From assembly GCF_003473485.1 (NCBI RefSeq), contig NC_053045.1, positions 45,984,494 to 46,048,493 of the forward strand: a DNA stretch of 64,000 nt, in the 5' to 3' direction. Below, one piece after another: positions 35,084 through 47,230 of this stretch. Source of the DNA: Medicago truncatula. Taxonomy: Eukaryota; Streptophyta; Magnoliopsida; Fabales; Fabaceae. Below the pieces are notes generated by a model that worked only from the letters and a program-made list of their open reading frames with translations, did not search any database and was not told the origin of the DNA. Positions within the stretch are counted from its first letter, which is position 1. Each line of letters opens with the position of its first letter. The position numbers and the translations under genes were made by a program.

Positions 35084-38000
35084 ATGGTGGAATCGAAGAA
35101 GACCGAAACGGTACATTCACCACTCGTCACCTATGCTTCTATGATATCTCTTCTCACACTTGCTCCTCCTTTCGTCAATCTACTGTAAGTCTACTTAGTT
35201 AATTAATTAATAATTTCAAACAAATTAGTAGATCTAATTAATAATTGAATTGAAGATGGTATACAATGACGACGGCTATGGATGGATCAATTTTGAAGAC
35301 ATTTGATTATTTGAACAATAATGGTTTACAAGGTTTTCTTAATCTATGGCCTAAACCAACACTTCTCTCTTTCCAAATTATTGTTGTTTATGCTGCATTT
35401 GAAGCTTTACTTCAGCTTCTTCTTCCTGGGGAAACTGTTTACGGTCCTATTTCTCCCACCGGTAACCGCCCTTTCTATAAGGTATGTATGTCTCTTTCTC
35501 TTTCTCTTTTTATTACGGCGTTTACATCTTACTTATAAGACTGGGTTTTACTGTTTGGGACAAACTATGGGGCAAGTGTGAGAAGATAAGAACAAGACAA
35601 GACAAATACCAAAATAACTTTTGTCTATCAAACATCGTATAAGACGAAAACGTTGTTTAATACAATACTAGTTTGTCTTGTGTTGTTCTGTTTTTATTAT
35701 TTACCTTTTAATAGATATAACACAACCTATGTGTTACGATTTAATTATTGGAGGCATGTGTAAAATAATTTTACATCGTCGATGCGTACAAATTAAATAC
35801 ATACATACATTTTTTCTTATTAATTTATTGTAGTAACAAGTTGCGTCGTTGTTTGTATTTCTTCAGGCAAATGGTGTTGCTGCATATTTAGTTACTTTGG
35901 TTACTTACGTTGCACTTTGGCGGTGAGTTCTTATGGTTCTGCGCTTATTAATTGAAAGGAGAAAAGTAACAAAGAAGATAGGACTTCATTCGCTACGAAG
36001 CATTGACACTTATACTAACATTTGGACATCTGTAATAATTTGAGAAAATAAACTAATTGAATGTATTGACATCTGTCGGAGACACGTGTGGGACACTGGA
36101 CACAAATTCATTCAATAAGTTTCAGTGCTAGGATTCATTCATTCATTATTGCCGATTAAATTGATTTTTCATTTCATCTTGGATGTTCTGTGATGTTTTG
36201 TTTTTGAAAATTCAAGTAGTAATAAATGAATTGTTTGACCAAAAATCAGCCAATATATTCGTCCCACAAAGAAAAGAAAATTGGCATAGGAGATCTGAAG
36301 ATATAATATTGTTGTCTTCTAGGAATAAGACTTTGTATGATCTTAGTTGTCAAATATGGCTGATGTATGTATATATATATATATATATATATACATATGA
36401 TAGAACAAGAAGAAAAAAACATTAGTCATTGCTAGTCTTCTCAATTAGTTATCCTTTTGAATTTCAATTTGGATGTTCTGTGTTGTTTATGAAAATTGGC
36501 AGAGGAGATCTCACGACATAATATTGAGTTGAGGTTCTCTCAGAATTAAACTTGATATGATGTCCTCCTATGTAGCACTGACACTTCAAATTGAAGTCGT
36601 GTATGACAACGACACTGGTAATTACAAACAGATATGATCACTTCTATTTGATCAAAATTTTCCCAGTGTGGCAGTGTCTATGTGTTGGTGTTGGTACCGT
36701 ATCCGTGTCTGTGTCAATGCTTCATAGATAATGTATGATGGATGGATATATTTGGTAAATCAAACAAATATCATTATTCATTGCTAGTCTCCTCAATTGG
36801 TTATCCTTTTGAATTTCAAGGCTTTATGAAGATAGGTTTATATGCTTTTATAGGCTAAAAGCCTAAAACATACTCTAAGAAACTATGTTCAAATTATTAT
36901 GTGTTTTATCTACAAGAAAGTTGTGTCACATAATAGGTTTTCCTTACAAAGCAAGATGGTTTGCTTCTTTTACTTTTTCAAAAACAGTTGACATGTAATT
37001 TTTGCATGTATGTTTCAGGTTTGGGATATTCAACCCAACAATCGTTTATGATCATTTGGGGGAGATATATTCCACACTCAGCTTTGGGAGCTTTATCTTT
37101 TGTATTTTCTTATACATAAAAGTGAGACTGTTGTGAAATTGAAGAAATGATAAGGTATTTGTTTCCTGTGCAATTTACATTGGATTTTCTGACTCAAGTG
37201 TTATATTTGATAGGGTCATTTGGCACCATCTTCTACTGATTCTGGTTCAAGTGGGAACATAATCATCGATTTTTACTGGGTAAACTAATCTCTGCTTCTT
37301 AATTTGATTAAACTGCTCAACAATTTTTTTGTCTTATCCATTTATTTGCATTGAAAATTGACATTGATTTAAGAAAGAGAATGTGAACGATGGAAAAAAT
37401 TAAAATAAAACTGAGTGATAGCATGAAAAATCTCTCTTGTCTGATTACTGGCGTCATGCCTTTAGAGGATCATTGATGCAACAAACCTTTCTTTAAAATT
37501 ACCGCCTCTCATTCTAAACCAAGTAGGCACCGATAATGCATGGAAAATTCTTTTAGAATTACCCATCCTTTTGTTTAAACTGGTTTGACTGAAATTCCGT
37601 TCATAATGCCACTATGTGAACTTTGAAATTCTTATTGTAGAAATGAATGTTTCAACGTTTTATGGCTGTAATTTTCGTTTTCACCATATTACAAGAAATT
37701 GTTTGATAAACTAAAATTCATCCCTTGAGATGTTTTTTTTTTATATGAATAACAGGCCTAGACATGTGGAGTTTAATTCCACCTTTTTTCCATAAATGAC
37801 GGCCTTCTATCTTTCTGCCATTCTGCAGGGTATGGAGCTCTATCCACGCATTGGAAAATATTTTGACATAAAAGTTTTCACAAACTGCAGATTTGGAATG
37901 ATGTCGTGGGCTGTTCTGGCACTTACTTACTGCATAAAGCAGGTTGAGTCTACGAGGTTTTATTCTTTGTATAAATACTGAAGTCAAGCATAATGATTGT

Positions 38001-40459
38001 GCTATCCAGCATTTAGTTGGAAAACACAGATGAATAATCCTTTAAATACCTATTTGTAGTTAGAAACAGTTTGAACGTGGGGACCTTGGTGATTAGGTGG
38101 CCAATCAAGCTCCATAGAAGCTGAGGCCATCTACTTTTGAGTTTTTTTTGTCTTCTGAGAAGATCTAATTTATGATAGGGATATAAATCATATTTATATG
38201 TGGTTGGACTTCCTTAGTTGTTTTGGATATAGTGGCCAGTTGGTATTGACTTATTACCTCCATGAACATGATCTTACTAGTATATGAATCAGGAACATAA
38301 ATTTATTTTGTAATTTTGTTTTGTGAAATTTCCATCCTTTGGTTAACTCTCTATTGTTCGTATTCTTGTCTTAATAGTATGAAGAAAATGGGAAGGTAGC
38401 TGACTCAATGCTTGTAAATACTACATTAATGCTGGTGTATGTTACCAAGTTTTTCTGGTGGGAAGCTGGATACTGGAACACAATGGATATTGCACACGAT
38501 CGAGGTCTGCACATATGTTTTATCTTTGTTTTTGTTGACATACTTGCTCTTTCCTATCGTTATGCTGATATGTTCTTTTGGCGTCATTAGTTTTCATAGT
38601 TTATTAAGTTTAAGATCAAGATCATATCTTCCATAACAACTGTATTTCATTTATCATGTTTGGATTAGTTTTCATATATTATTGATAAGTTCATTGTATA
38701 CATTGTATTTAAACCTCTTTATCGTGTCCCTAAATCTTGCAGCTGGATTTTATATTTGTTGGGGCTGTTTGGTTTGGGTTCCATCAGTGTATACATCTCC
38801 TGGAATGTACCTTGTCAACCATCCAGTGAATCTTGGCACCCAGGTACCATCCCTTTCCTGTTTGAGCTGTTGTTTTGTGGTAGTTATTTATACCGCAGAG
38901 TTTTCCTTATTTCTAATATACTTTTCAAATTTCAATGTTTTCCACTTTTTTTTTGAAATTAGCTTCCTTGTCTTTCAGCTAGCACTCTTTATTTTTGTGG
39001 CTGGCATTCTGTGCATATACATCAATTATGATTGTGACAGGCAAAGGCAAGAGTTTCGTAGGACAAATGGAAAAAGCTTGGTCTGGGGAAAAGCTCCATC
39101 AAAGGTAAATATGCATATAGAATATACTGGGTTACTATTTTTCATTTGGAATGTACTTTCTATTTTCTATATAATGCAAGTCAGATTGAGAATCTTATTG
39201 TCGTAAGACTTGCATAAGGTATTCATAATGAAAATGTACTTGCAGATAGAAGCCTCATATACCACTGCTTCCGGGGAAACAAAAAGAAGCCTTCTTTTAA
39301 CCTCTGGATGGTATGTATCCCTTAAAAACATTCTATTTTTGAAGCATATGTAAACATACTTAAACACTAAGTTGTTGTAATGATTGAGAGAGCTTAAACT
39401 CGCTATTTTTTGGGGCGGATTCCGGACATTTGACTTAAAATGTGTTACAATCTGATATTTATAGTTTGCCTCCATATAGAAATATTATTGCTAACTATAG
39501 GTTATACATCCTTTTAAGAAAGAAAACAATAGTTTATGCATTTAATATCATAATGTATATTTGATTTTTCTAGTTGGCCCAACATTTTCTTAGAGAACAT
39601 GTCTTATTTCTCAAAGTAACCAGTTTACTTTTTCTGTGCTACCTGCCAGGTGGGGATTAGCTCGTCATTTTCATTATGTACCTGAAATATTAGCTGCATT
39701 CTTCTGGACAGTCCCAGCTCTTTTCAATCACGTAAGAAGAGTGTTTATTTCTCTGTACAGTTGAAAGTTGTAGAGAATGTTAACCTTAACAACTTTTTTA
39801 CTGTGCAGTTCTTGCCTTATTTCTACGTGATATTTCTTATTATCCTTCTTTTTGATCGAGCAAAAAGGGATGATGATCGATGCAGATCCAAGTAAGCATT
39901 ATTTTCTATCTATTAGTGTTGCTTATAGTTCTTGGACATTTTATTTTCAATGTGCAGAGAGAACCACAGATGCTCTTTTTGTCATATCATTCTATTCTTA
40001 CAAACAGTTTGCTTTATGAGTCATGGCGGTGCATGTTTGGATCGGTTGTGAGTTTGTCAAAATCAAGTTAGCACCATGATTTTGTTGAAGCTTTAAAATG
40101 TAGTTTTTGCTAAACTCATAATGCCAACAGCCTAAATTGTAATATATACGCTTTATTTTTCATATCTATAGGAAACCAATGGCCTACCGTTTCAACCAGA
40201 TTTGGCCTGTCTCTGAAATATACAATTCATAATGCCACTGCAATGCAATAAATAATTGAATGGATAGATTATTGAAAACCAAATTTATTTATCATTGCAT
40301 CAACTGAACTTTTTATTACCAATGGATTAGGAAATTTGATGGTTCTAGGTCATTACAATGTACATGTAGTTAAAAATTTCCATTGCATGCAGGTATGGAA
40401 AGTACTGGAAACTCTATTGCGACAGGGTAGCTTACAGAATTATTCCAGGAATATATTGA
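35084..40459 (+). CDS. DWF5: Sterol delta-7 reductase (7-dehydrocholesterol reductase), intact copy
   Basis: Thirteen exons join in phase to 438 aa (Arabidopsis DWF5 has about 432): 35084-35184, 35256-35481, 35867-35922, 37019-37121, 37214-37279, 37829-37942, 38378-38504, 38743-38843, 38979-39104, 39246-39310, 39650-39731, 39809-39891 and 40393-40459. All introns are GT-AG. The enzyme reduces the delta-7 double bond of 5-dehydroepisterol to 24-methylenecholesterol in the ER membrane, feeding phytosterols and brassinosteroids. Diagnostic stretches are WPKPTLLSFQII, GPISPTGNRPFYK, DHLGEIYS, DFYWGMELYPRIG, FFWWEAGYWNTMDIAHDRAG, the ERG4/ERG24 signature SGWWGLARHFHYVPE, and the end RCRSKYGKYWKLYCDRVAYR. 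It is many-times membrane spanning. I see no defects. A decayed tandem copy lies upstream, so this one is probably the only functional copy in the window. Confidence 0.96.
36367..36394. repeat. (TA)n microsatellite in DWF5 intron 3
   Basis: Simple TA run, shorter than the compound run at the same place in the pseudogene. Confidence 0.9.
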
Positions 40460-40810
40460 TGATGACGTGTCTGGAATCCTATCCTTCACTTGGTGCCATG
40501 TTTACCTATTTTTGTTTACTGCCTCTGCCACTTAAGATGCAATGGTAAACTTTAGCTGTAAGAAATAATTCAGTAATTATTGAACCTTATTTTGTAAGTG
40601 AATGTTATGATTTAAAATGGTTCTCGAGCTGTTTATCAATTATGCTTTAAAGAAATAGTTTTGTTTCGCTGCCCATAAATAGAAATCTCCCTCATTTTTC
40701 TTGACATAATTATCCGCCATGGAGTCCTTGTATATATGAGCTAGAAATTCAGCTGGTTCTGCATTAATCCAATCGGGAATTAAGAACAATTATTGAGTAA
40801 ACATTATTTT

Positions 40811-42592
40811 CACTATTTTCACAGTGTGTTGCGATTAAAACTAGTAGCTTGAGTTGATCGCATACCGCAGTTCCAAACACACAATTAGACGGCAGTTACA
40901 GAACTTGGAGTGCAGGGCTAATGGATGACATTTTAGTGGGGAATTATCCTGGGAGTTGTTGAGACTTTTGTAGTATTTGACATGCGAACAGAACAGAACA
41001 AATGTTCTGTTTTTCTTGGTTTCATCTTTTCAAAGGAACCAAAATGTATTTATTTATTTACCTTATATCCTGATTTATTTAATTTTATCATGTACCCTGC
41101 TCTAACTTATCTACCAAAAGCCACACCTACATTTGGCTGGCTTGATGGAGCAAAATCTGGCTGCTGCTGCCTGCTGTTGTGTTGGGTAATTAGATTTAGG
41201 AGGGAAAAGTGCTGGTGAGGTTGTCAGGTTGTAGATGATTTTTTATATTGTCTTTAAAGCTCAAAGACCAGATGAGATCTATACAAGTTTTTACGACTCC
41301 TGAACCACCGATGAGTTGGCAATATTTTTTAAAATATTTCTATGATAAATGTTATATGGCATTAACTCTTCTCACTTCCAAAATCACCTTAGATGTACAC
41401 ATCTGAAAACAAACACAATTTTTGTGCCGTCCGGATGTGTACTACAAAAATACAGTTTTTCTTAGGTCCGAAAATATGCTTCCAGAGGTTTAATTATAAA
41501 TGTGGAGAGTGGTTGAACTTGTTTTCTTATGATAATATAGTACTATAAGACTTTCTTATGATAACCCTGCATGTTATTGTATGGATCATTTACAACCGTT
41601 ACACAGTGCTGAGACATGCAGAACAGTCAGATTTAAAGAGAGTCCCTCAATATTTCAGTTTAGTCAATAAATGTAATGTGAAATATGATTGGAATAAACA
41701 ATTCATTGCCACAAGTTTGAAAGGTATGGCGGGACTCTGCAGTTTATTCCCCTCTGCACTTGGTTGGGAATATGCTGAACAGAACCAGACTTTGTATAAA
41801 TATATACGTTAAATTACACCAGAGGTCCTTTAATTAAATAACTTAAAGAACTTCTGATGTAATTTTGCCAAATATATATGATATGTTCACAAAATTCAAG
41901 ACTTTACTCAGTATTATGTTTTTTTGGTATGAAGTCTTATGGTACTATATTACGAAAGATGAGACATACAATATAGGTCTAGATTTATAAATAGATTGGA
42001 CTAAGTTGAGCTATTACAAAGTTTAATTTTGATTTATTTGGCATGGACTATCCCACTGCTAAGAACCACAGGTAGTTGCACCCTGTTCTGATATTAATGG
42101 CAGTCCTTGTTAAGTAGGTTTGCATTTACTCCTGCCTTGACCGCTGCACACCAAGTTTGAAATGAGAAGCAAGGAAATGAAATATTTACTGCATTTCAGA
42201 CACTTGCTAAATTTATACTCCACAGTGACAAAACTATGGACACATGTCTTAGACACTCACGAAAATGCAAAATATAGAATTAATTTTTTTGGTTATTTTT
42301 TAAATAATTAAAAGAAATTTCATCAAAATAATAATTAAAATAATAAAATGTATAATTAATATTTTGTGAGTGTACCTATAATTTTATGTTTGATCTTGTG
42401 ACCATATAAGAATAATCCAATAGATATTCAAAATAGTCGATAAATGAAAGAATGATAATATTTTTATAAACTTTCTCTTTGACGGAATGAAAGAAATCTT
42501 TATCAATTCATAGTTATCACAAGTATGAGCAATGCACCTATATTGAAAATGACACTTATGTTGGAGTATATTTTTATCTCTTCCTCCATTTT
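40811..42592. repeat. Segmental duplication, copy B (1.78 kb)
   Basis: This is the partner of 17069-18850. It begins a few bases after the end of the DWF5 tandem unit (about 40805) and stops where CTTCCTCCATTT changes to unique sequence. No transposon ends are seen. Confidence 0.93.
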
Positions 42593-43218
42593 GTTCCTTG
42601 TCAAATGTATCATTCAGATAGCACATGACATCAACTCATTAACCTTTTAGTGCATGTTTGATATCACGGTTAATTTGTCAAAATCTTGGTATCAAACATG
42701 CGCTCACTAGTCCGCTAGCTATGAGGTGCTCCCTAGCTGCCATATTCCTCCAATACAAATTCAACATAACATTCTGTGTGTATATACAGTTTTCGACTTT
42801 TATAGTTTCTTTTTTCTCTTATCGGTCACACACATTCAAATTGTTTTTTATGCAATGTCAGATTCTATGTCTAATTTTTGTGTGTCTAGACAACACAACT
42901 CTTCAACATTTTAAAGAAATAATTGAAAAAACTTTGTAAGATATTGTCATACATGTCGAGTTCAAAGTGTAAATTCGAGTCCTTTGTTACATGACACAAC
43001 AATGTTGCCAAGTTTTTATCGACTTCGAACTTGATATTCAAATATTTTATTCCAGCATCTTCTATGTTCCTTTGCATGCTGTCTTGTAAAAATCGAGTGA
43101 TAATATCATAGCTTCATAATTTTTTATTTTATTCCTATGCCGACATATAAACCTGTTTTTGACAATTATTATGTTGTTGTAACATGTGCAAAGAAACAAA
43201 ACCAACCGAGTCTTTTCC
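42593..43218. other. Upstream region of BBE-like gene 4, with small inverted repeat
   Basis: GTGCATGTTTGATATCA near 42651 pairs with TGGTATCAAACATGCGC near 42688, a short foldback remnant. The rest is AT-rich without a gene. CCATAAAAAG near 43218 could serve as the TATA element of the next gene. Confidence 0.45.
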
Positions 43219-43268
43219 ATAAAAAGTAATAAACCGTGGTTATACTGACACAGTTACACTTTTACACT

Positions 43269-44900
43269 ATGGGAAAATCTAGTACTTTGGTTCATTCTTC
43301 TAGATTTTTTCTTCTTCTTCTTCTTCTTCTTCTCAATGTCACTGTTTCTGAAGCATCCCCAACAGAAGAATCAGTGTACACCTCATTTCTTGAGTGTTTA
43401 ACAAACCACACAAACCCTTCAGACCAAGTCTCCAACATACTCTTTTCTCAAACCAATGTTTCTTTTTCTTCTATTCTCCAAGCATATATTCGTAATGCTC
43501 GATTAAACAAAACTTCAACACCAAAACCCTTACTAATCATTACTCCTCTGCAACAATCCCATGTTCAAGCTACCATACTTTGTGCCAAAGCCATTAAAAT
43601 TCAACTCAAAGTAAGGAGTGGTGGCCATGACTTTGAAGGTATCTCATATGTCTCTAACCAACCCTTCATTATTCTTGACATGTTTCAGTTCAGGAACATC
43701 ACTGTTGACATACAAAATGAGGTTGCTGTGGTTCAGTCTGGTGCTATACTTGGTGAGGTTTATTATAGGATATGGGAGAAGAGTAAAGTTCATGGCTTTC
43801 CTGCTGGGGTTTGTATTACTGTTGGTGTTGGTGGTCACTTGAGTGGTGGAGGGTATGGTAACATGATGAGAAAATTTGGGTTGTCTATTGATAATGTTGT
43901 TGATGCTGAAATTGTTGATGTTAATGGTAGGATTCTTGATAGGAAATCAATGGGTGAAGAACTTTTTTGGGCTATTAGAGGAGGTGGAGGAGCAAGTTTT
44001 GGAGTTATTTTATCATACAGTATTAAATTGGTTCAAGTACCTGAAGTTGTTACTGTTTTTCGTGTTGAGGAGAGTTTGGATAGTTTGGATCAGAATATCA
44101 CTGAGTTTGTGTTGCAGTGGCAGAATGTTGCGCCGCGTACCGATGATAGGCTTTTCATGAGGCTGCATATTCAGCCTGCGAGTTCTAAGGTTGTAAAAGG
44201 GGAGATAACTGTTAGAGTGTCAGTTATGGCTTTGTTTCTTGGAGGTGCTGATGAACTTGTTACACTTCTAGGGAAGGAGTTTCCCTCTCTTGGTTTGAAG
44301 AAAGAAAATTGTTCTGAAATGAGTTGGATTGGTTCTGCGCTTTGGTGGGGTATTAGTAGCAACTCAAAACCAGATGAGCTTCTAGACAGGAATATTGATT
44401 CGGCAAAATTTCTCAAGAGGAAATCTGATTATGTGGAGAATCCAATTTCAAAAGATGGGTTGGAAGGGATATATAAGAAGCTGATTGAATTGGGAAAAGT
44501 AGGATTGACTTTCAACCCTTACGGTGGAAAAATGAACTCGATAGCATCTAATGCTACCGCGTTTCCTCACCGTGCAGGGAATCTGTTCAAGATTCAGTAT
44601 TCGGTGAATTGGGATAAGCCTGGAATTGATATAGAAAATAATTTTACAAATCAGGCTAGAATGCTGTATGATTACATGACACCTTTTGTTTCCAATAATC
44701 CAAGAAGAGCCTTTTTAAATTATAGGGACCTTGATATTGGTACTAATGATTTTGGAAATAATAGTTATGAACAAGGAGTTGTTTATGGAATGAAGTATTT
44801 CAGTAGCAATTTTGAGAGGTTGGTTAAGATCAAGACTGCAGTAGATCCAGAAAACTTCTTCAGGAATGAACAAAGTATTCCAACTCACCCTGGTAAGTAA
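43269..44900 (+). CDS. BBE-like FAD-linked oxidase (cluster gene 4), unspliced form
   Basis: Without splicing the gene gives 543 aa. The first ATG is at 43269 and starts MGKSSTLVHSSRF followed by a run of eight leucines (encoded by CTT repeats), a signal peptide. FAD residues are present: SGGHDFEG with His120 and Cys182. The cysteine motif reads C-I-T instead of the usual C-P-T, so Pro is replaced by Ile183. [17 protein letters not shown], the K-I-Q motif (FKIQYSVNW), NYRDLDIG and [10 protein letters not shown] follow. Phe122 replaces Tyr near the flavin. The stop TAA at 44898-44900 lies inside a consensus splice donor (G|GTAAGTAAT, cut after 44892); joining to 45113 gives a longer protein of 580 aa. 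It is closest to the gene at 47231. Confidence 0.95.
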   Translation: MGKSSTLVHSSRFFLLLLLLLLNVTVSEASPTEESVYTSFLECLTNHTNPSDQVSNILFSQTNVSFSSILQAYIRNARLNKTSTPKPLLIITPLQQSHVQATILCAKAIKIQLKVRSGGHDFEGISYVSNQPFIILDMFQFRNITVDIQNEVAVVQSGAILGEVYYRIWEKSKVHGFPAGVCITVGVGGHLSGGGYGNMMRKFGLSIDNVVDAEIVDVNGRILDRKSMGEELFWAIRGGGGASFGVILSYSIKLVQVPEVVTVFRVEESLDSLDQNITEFVLQWQNVAPRTDDRLFMRLHIQPASSKVVKGEITVRVSVMALFLGGADELVTLLGKEFPSLGLKKENCSEMSWIGSALWWGISSNSKPDELLDRNIDSAKFLKRKSDYVENPISKDGLEGIYKKLIELGKVGLTFNPYGGKMNSIASNATAFPHRAGNLFKIQYSVNWDKPGIDIENNFTNQARMLYDYMTPFVSNNPRRAFLNYRDLDIGTNDFGNNSYEQGVVYGMKYFSSNFERLVKIKTAVDPENFFRNEQSIPTHPGK

Positions 44901-45112
44901 TAGAGGATGGAGTTATGAAATTGTTTGATGCATTTGTTTGTTCATGTGTTATTGGTGGGCCTATTAGTTCCTACTTCCTACTGATTTGCCGAATAATTTG
45001 ATTATAATAACAAACCTTAAGAGAACTTCTTAATATCGTGATAAATTGATCTCTTCTATGAAATATATGTTGTATGATTCAATTTTGAATGTCTTTCCTT
45101 CAATGATTGCAG

Positions 45113-45231
45113 GTTCCGACTCCGGTGCCAGTACCTCTAGTGCCGACAAAGTGTTACTTTCCAGCATGCGTGGAAAACTTATGGTAAAGGTGGTAATTGT
45201 ATGGTTTCTCATGCTTGAATTGTTCATCTGA
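45113..45231 (+). CDS. Alternative 3' exon of BBE-like gene 4 (GPI-signal-like tail)
   Basis: A GT-AG intron of 220 bases (44893-45112, donor GTAAGT, acceptor CTTTCCTTCAATGATTGCAG) would join the last Gly codon of the gene in phase to this exon. The new C-terminus reads GSDSGASTSSADKVLLSS, then MRGKLMVKVV, and ends IVWFLMLELFI before TGA. A stretch of small residues followed by a hydrophobic end is the layout of a GPI-anchor signal. Retaining the intron gives a soluble form; removing it would give a membrane-anchored form. The exon is inferred from splice consensus and phase only. Confidence 0.6.
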
Positions 45232-47167
45232 TTACTGTAATTATACACGGATTTAGATTAACTATCCTATAAAGAATATTCACTCTACTGTTTATTTGCT
45301 TAAAACTTTAGTGTCCATGTAAAGGAAATTGTAATTGAAAATTGGTAAGCTACTGTCAGTAGATCAGTAAGTAGTAACAATCACATTGGCAAGTGGTTTC
45401 AGATGAGGAAGGAAAGAAATACAACGAATTTCATACAAAAGTAATTCCTCTATATATAATAGTACTGGCTTACATATTTCTGCAGAGGAGACTGAATCAA
45501 ATCTTTGAATTTGATTTGAGTCTAACTTAACATACAAAACTGACTTTTAAGGTGAGACTGTCTATCACCTATAAGCAACCACTTATTTGATCATATCACT
45601 AATTGATGTGAGATCTCAAACATCAAATATGTCTTAGTTTGACGTGCGATACTAATCTTTTAAGTTATCAGAATCAAATTAAGTTTCATTTATTAATTAC
45701 ATAGTTAAAAATGTAGCTCTCTTTAGCACTAGGAGTTTCCAGGTTGAATTTTTAAGGTTTCTGGGAACAATTCAGCGGAGAGGGTTAAGTCACATGCAAG
45801 AAAGTGTGAACATTGGGAAGAAAAAGAACCATTGGTGATGAGGCTATAAAAATTAAGCTTCTCTGCAAATAATGCTGCTGAAACTGGGCATCATAACTTG
45901 ATCCTATGAATCCAATAAAGATAAGTAAATAATGAAAAACACACTTACTCAACATTTTGAGTCAATGGCAATTAGTCCAAAATTCCAAAGTGTTCTAAAT
46001 TCAACAGCTCCATTTATCTGCCTATTGATCTAAGAGTATGTGTTCTGTCCAAACAAGCTTCAGAGAAGTTAATATTCAATTGACTTTGATACACCAATTA
46101 AAACGCCACTTTTACAATATTAATATTTAATACACTGCATTTTTACCATGACAATTTTACCTTTACAGACTTGTTTTTACTTTTTTTCTCTGTTGAAAGT
46201 AATTTTAGAAGCAATTGAGTCAGCAACTGCTCACTATTAGGAGGTTATACATTCTGCAACATTGTTACACAAAGCTTTCTCCCTCTTTGATGTATTGAGC
46301 TTTTGCTATTTGGCATGCTGCAGAATTCAGAATGAAATAAATTATCATTTATTAGTCTATTTCATCTCTATTTCTATATATCCTTTATTACCATTTTACA
46401 ATGAAATTCGATCAAATACCAACTTCCCCTGTAAGGGATTTTCAGTTTCTCGGTTATCTCCCCCAATCCAAAGTATCTGTCCCAACCATTGTCTATAATA
46501 ATGATCATCAGTCAACTAAAAATAAACTGATCAAAAGTCTACAACCACTGCATATGTTTTTTATTAAGGAACGAATCAGCTCCCACAAATAAAATAAATC
46601 GATCAGTTGGAAGTTGGAACGTTCAAATACATGGCTATGACTTATGAGAATGAATTTGATATATATTATGGCACGTATCATCTCCCTCAAATAAAATAAA
46701 TGACTACATGCTTTAAAAAAGAATCTTGAGATACCCTCAACATTTAAAAATCATGTTCAGTTTATCTTCTCTTATGTACCTAACCAGATTGAGTTGTGTT
46801 GATGAGAGTCACATCTCCAGATACAGAATCAAAGTGTAAACCTTAAAAAAATACAATTATTGCTGATATTGCTGCAGACATGTATTGCACCAGAATTATT
46901 AAGTATTGTGAAATGTTTGTTTTGTTCTGTGCTGTTTTTTTTTTCTTTTCCCAATGATATGCAAATATGCATGTTTCTCATGAGTCCAAAATGGCCAATG
47001 AGAATAAAGTACATCAATAATCTAGAAAATGATTACTGTAGAAAAAACAATGACATGTATACTTGTAGCATTTTTGGCATGCTTGCCAGATAGACTTGAA
47101 TGAGCTGGATACACTAAAATTAATACACACCAAAGACACAAACTTTTGTGGTCCAATATGTCTTCTG
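45232..47167. other. Intergenic between BBE-like genes 4 and 5
   Basis: AT-rich, with no gene or clear transposon recognised. It separates two closely related paralogues. Confidence 0.45.
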
Positions 47168-47174
47168 TATAAAG
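47168..47174 (+). promoter_or_regulatory. TATA box of BBE-like gene 5
   Basis: TATAAAG lies 57 bases before the ATG at 47231, a usual plant spacing allowing a leader of about 25 bases. Confidence 0.5.
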
Positions 47175-47230
47175 TCCTAACTTCAACCACCCTTATCCTA
47201 TGTCTCTTTACTACCATTTCCAGAATTGCA

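Noticed and set aside
43644-43838. Antisense frames within the BBE-like genes (also 4112-4402, 9008-9352, 47537-47791)
   Set aside because: They are by-products of the codon use of the sense genes and recur at the same places in paralogues.
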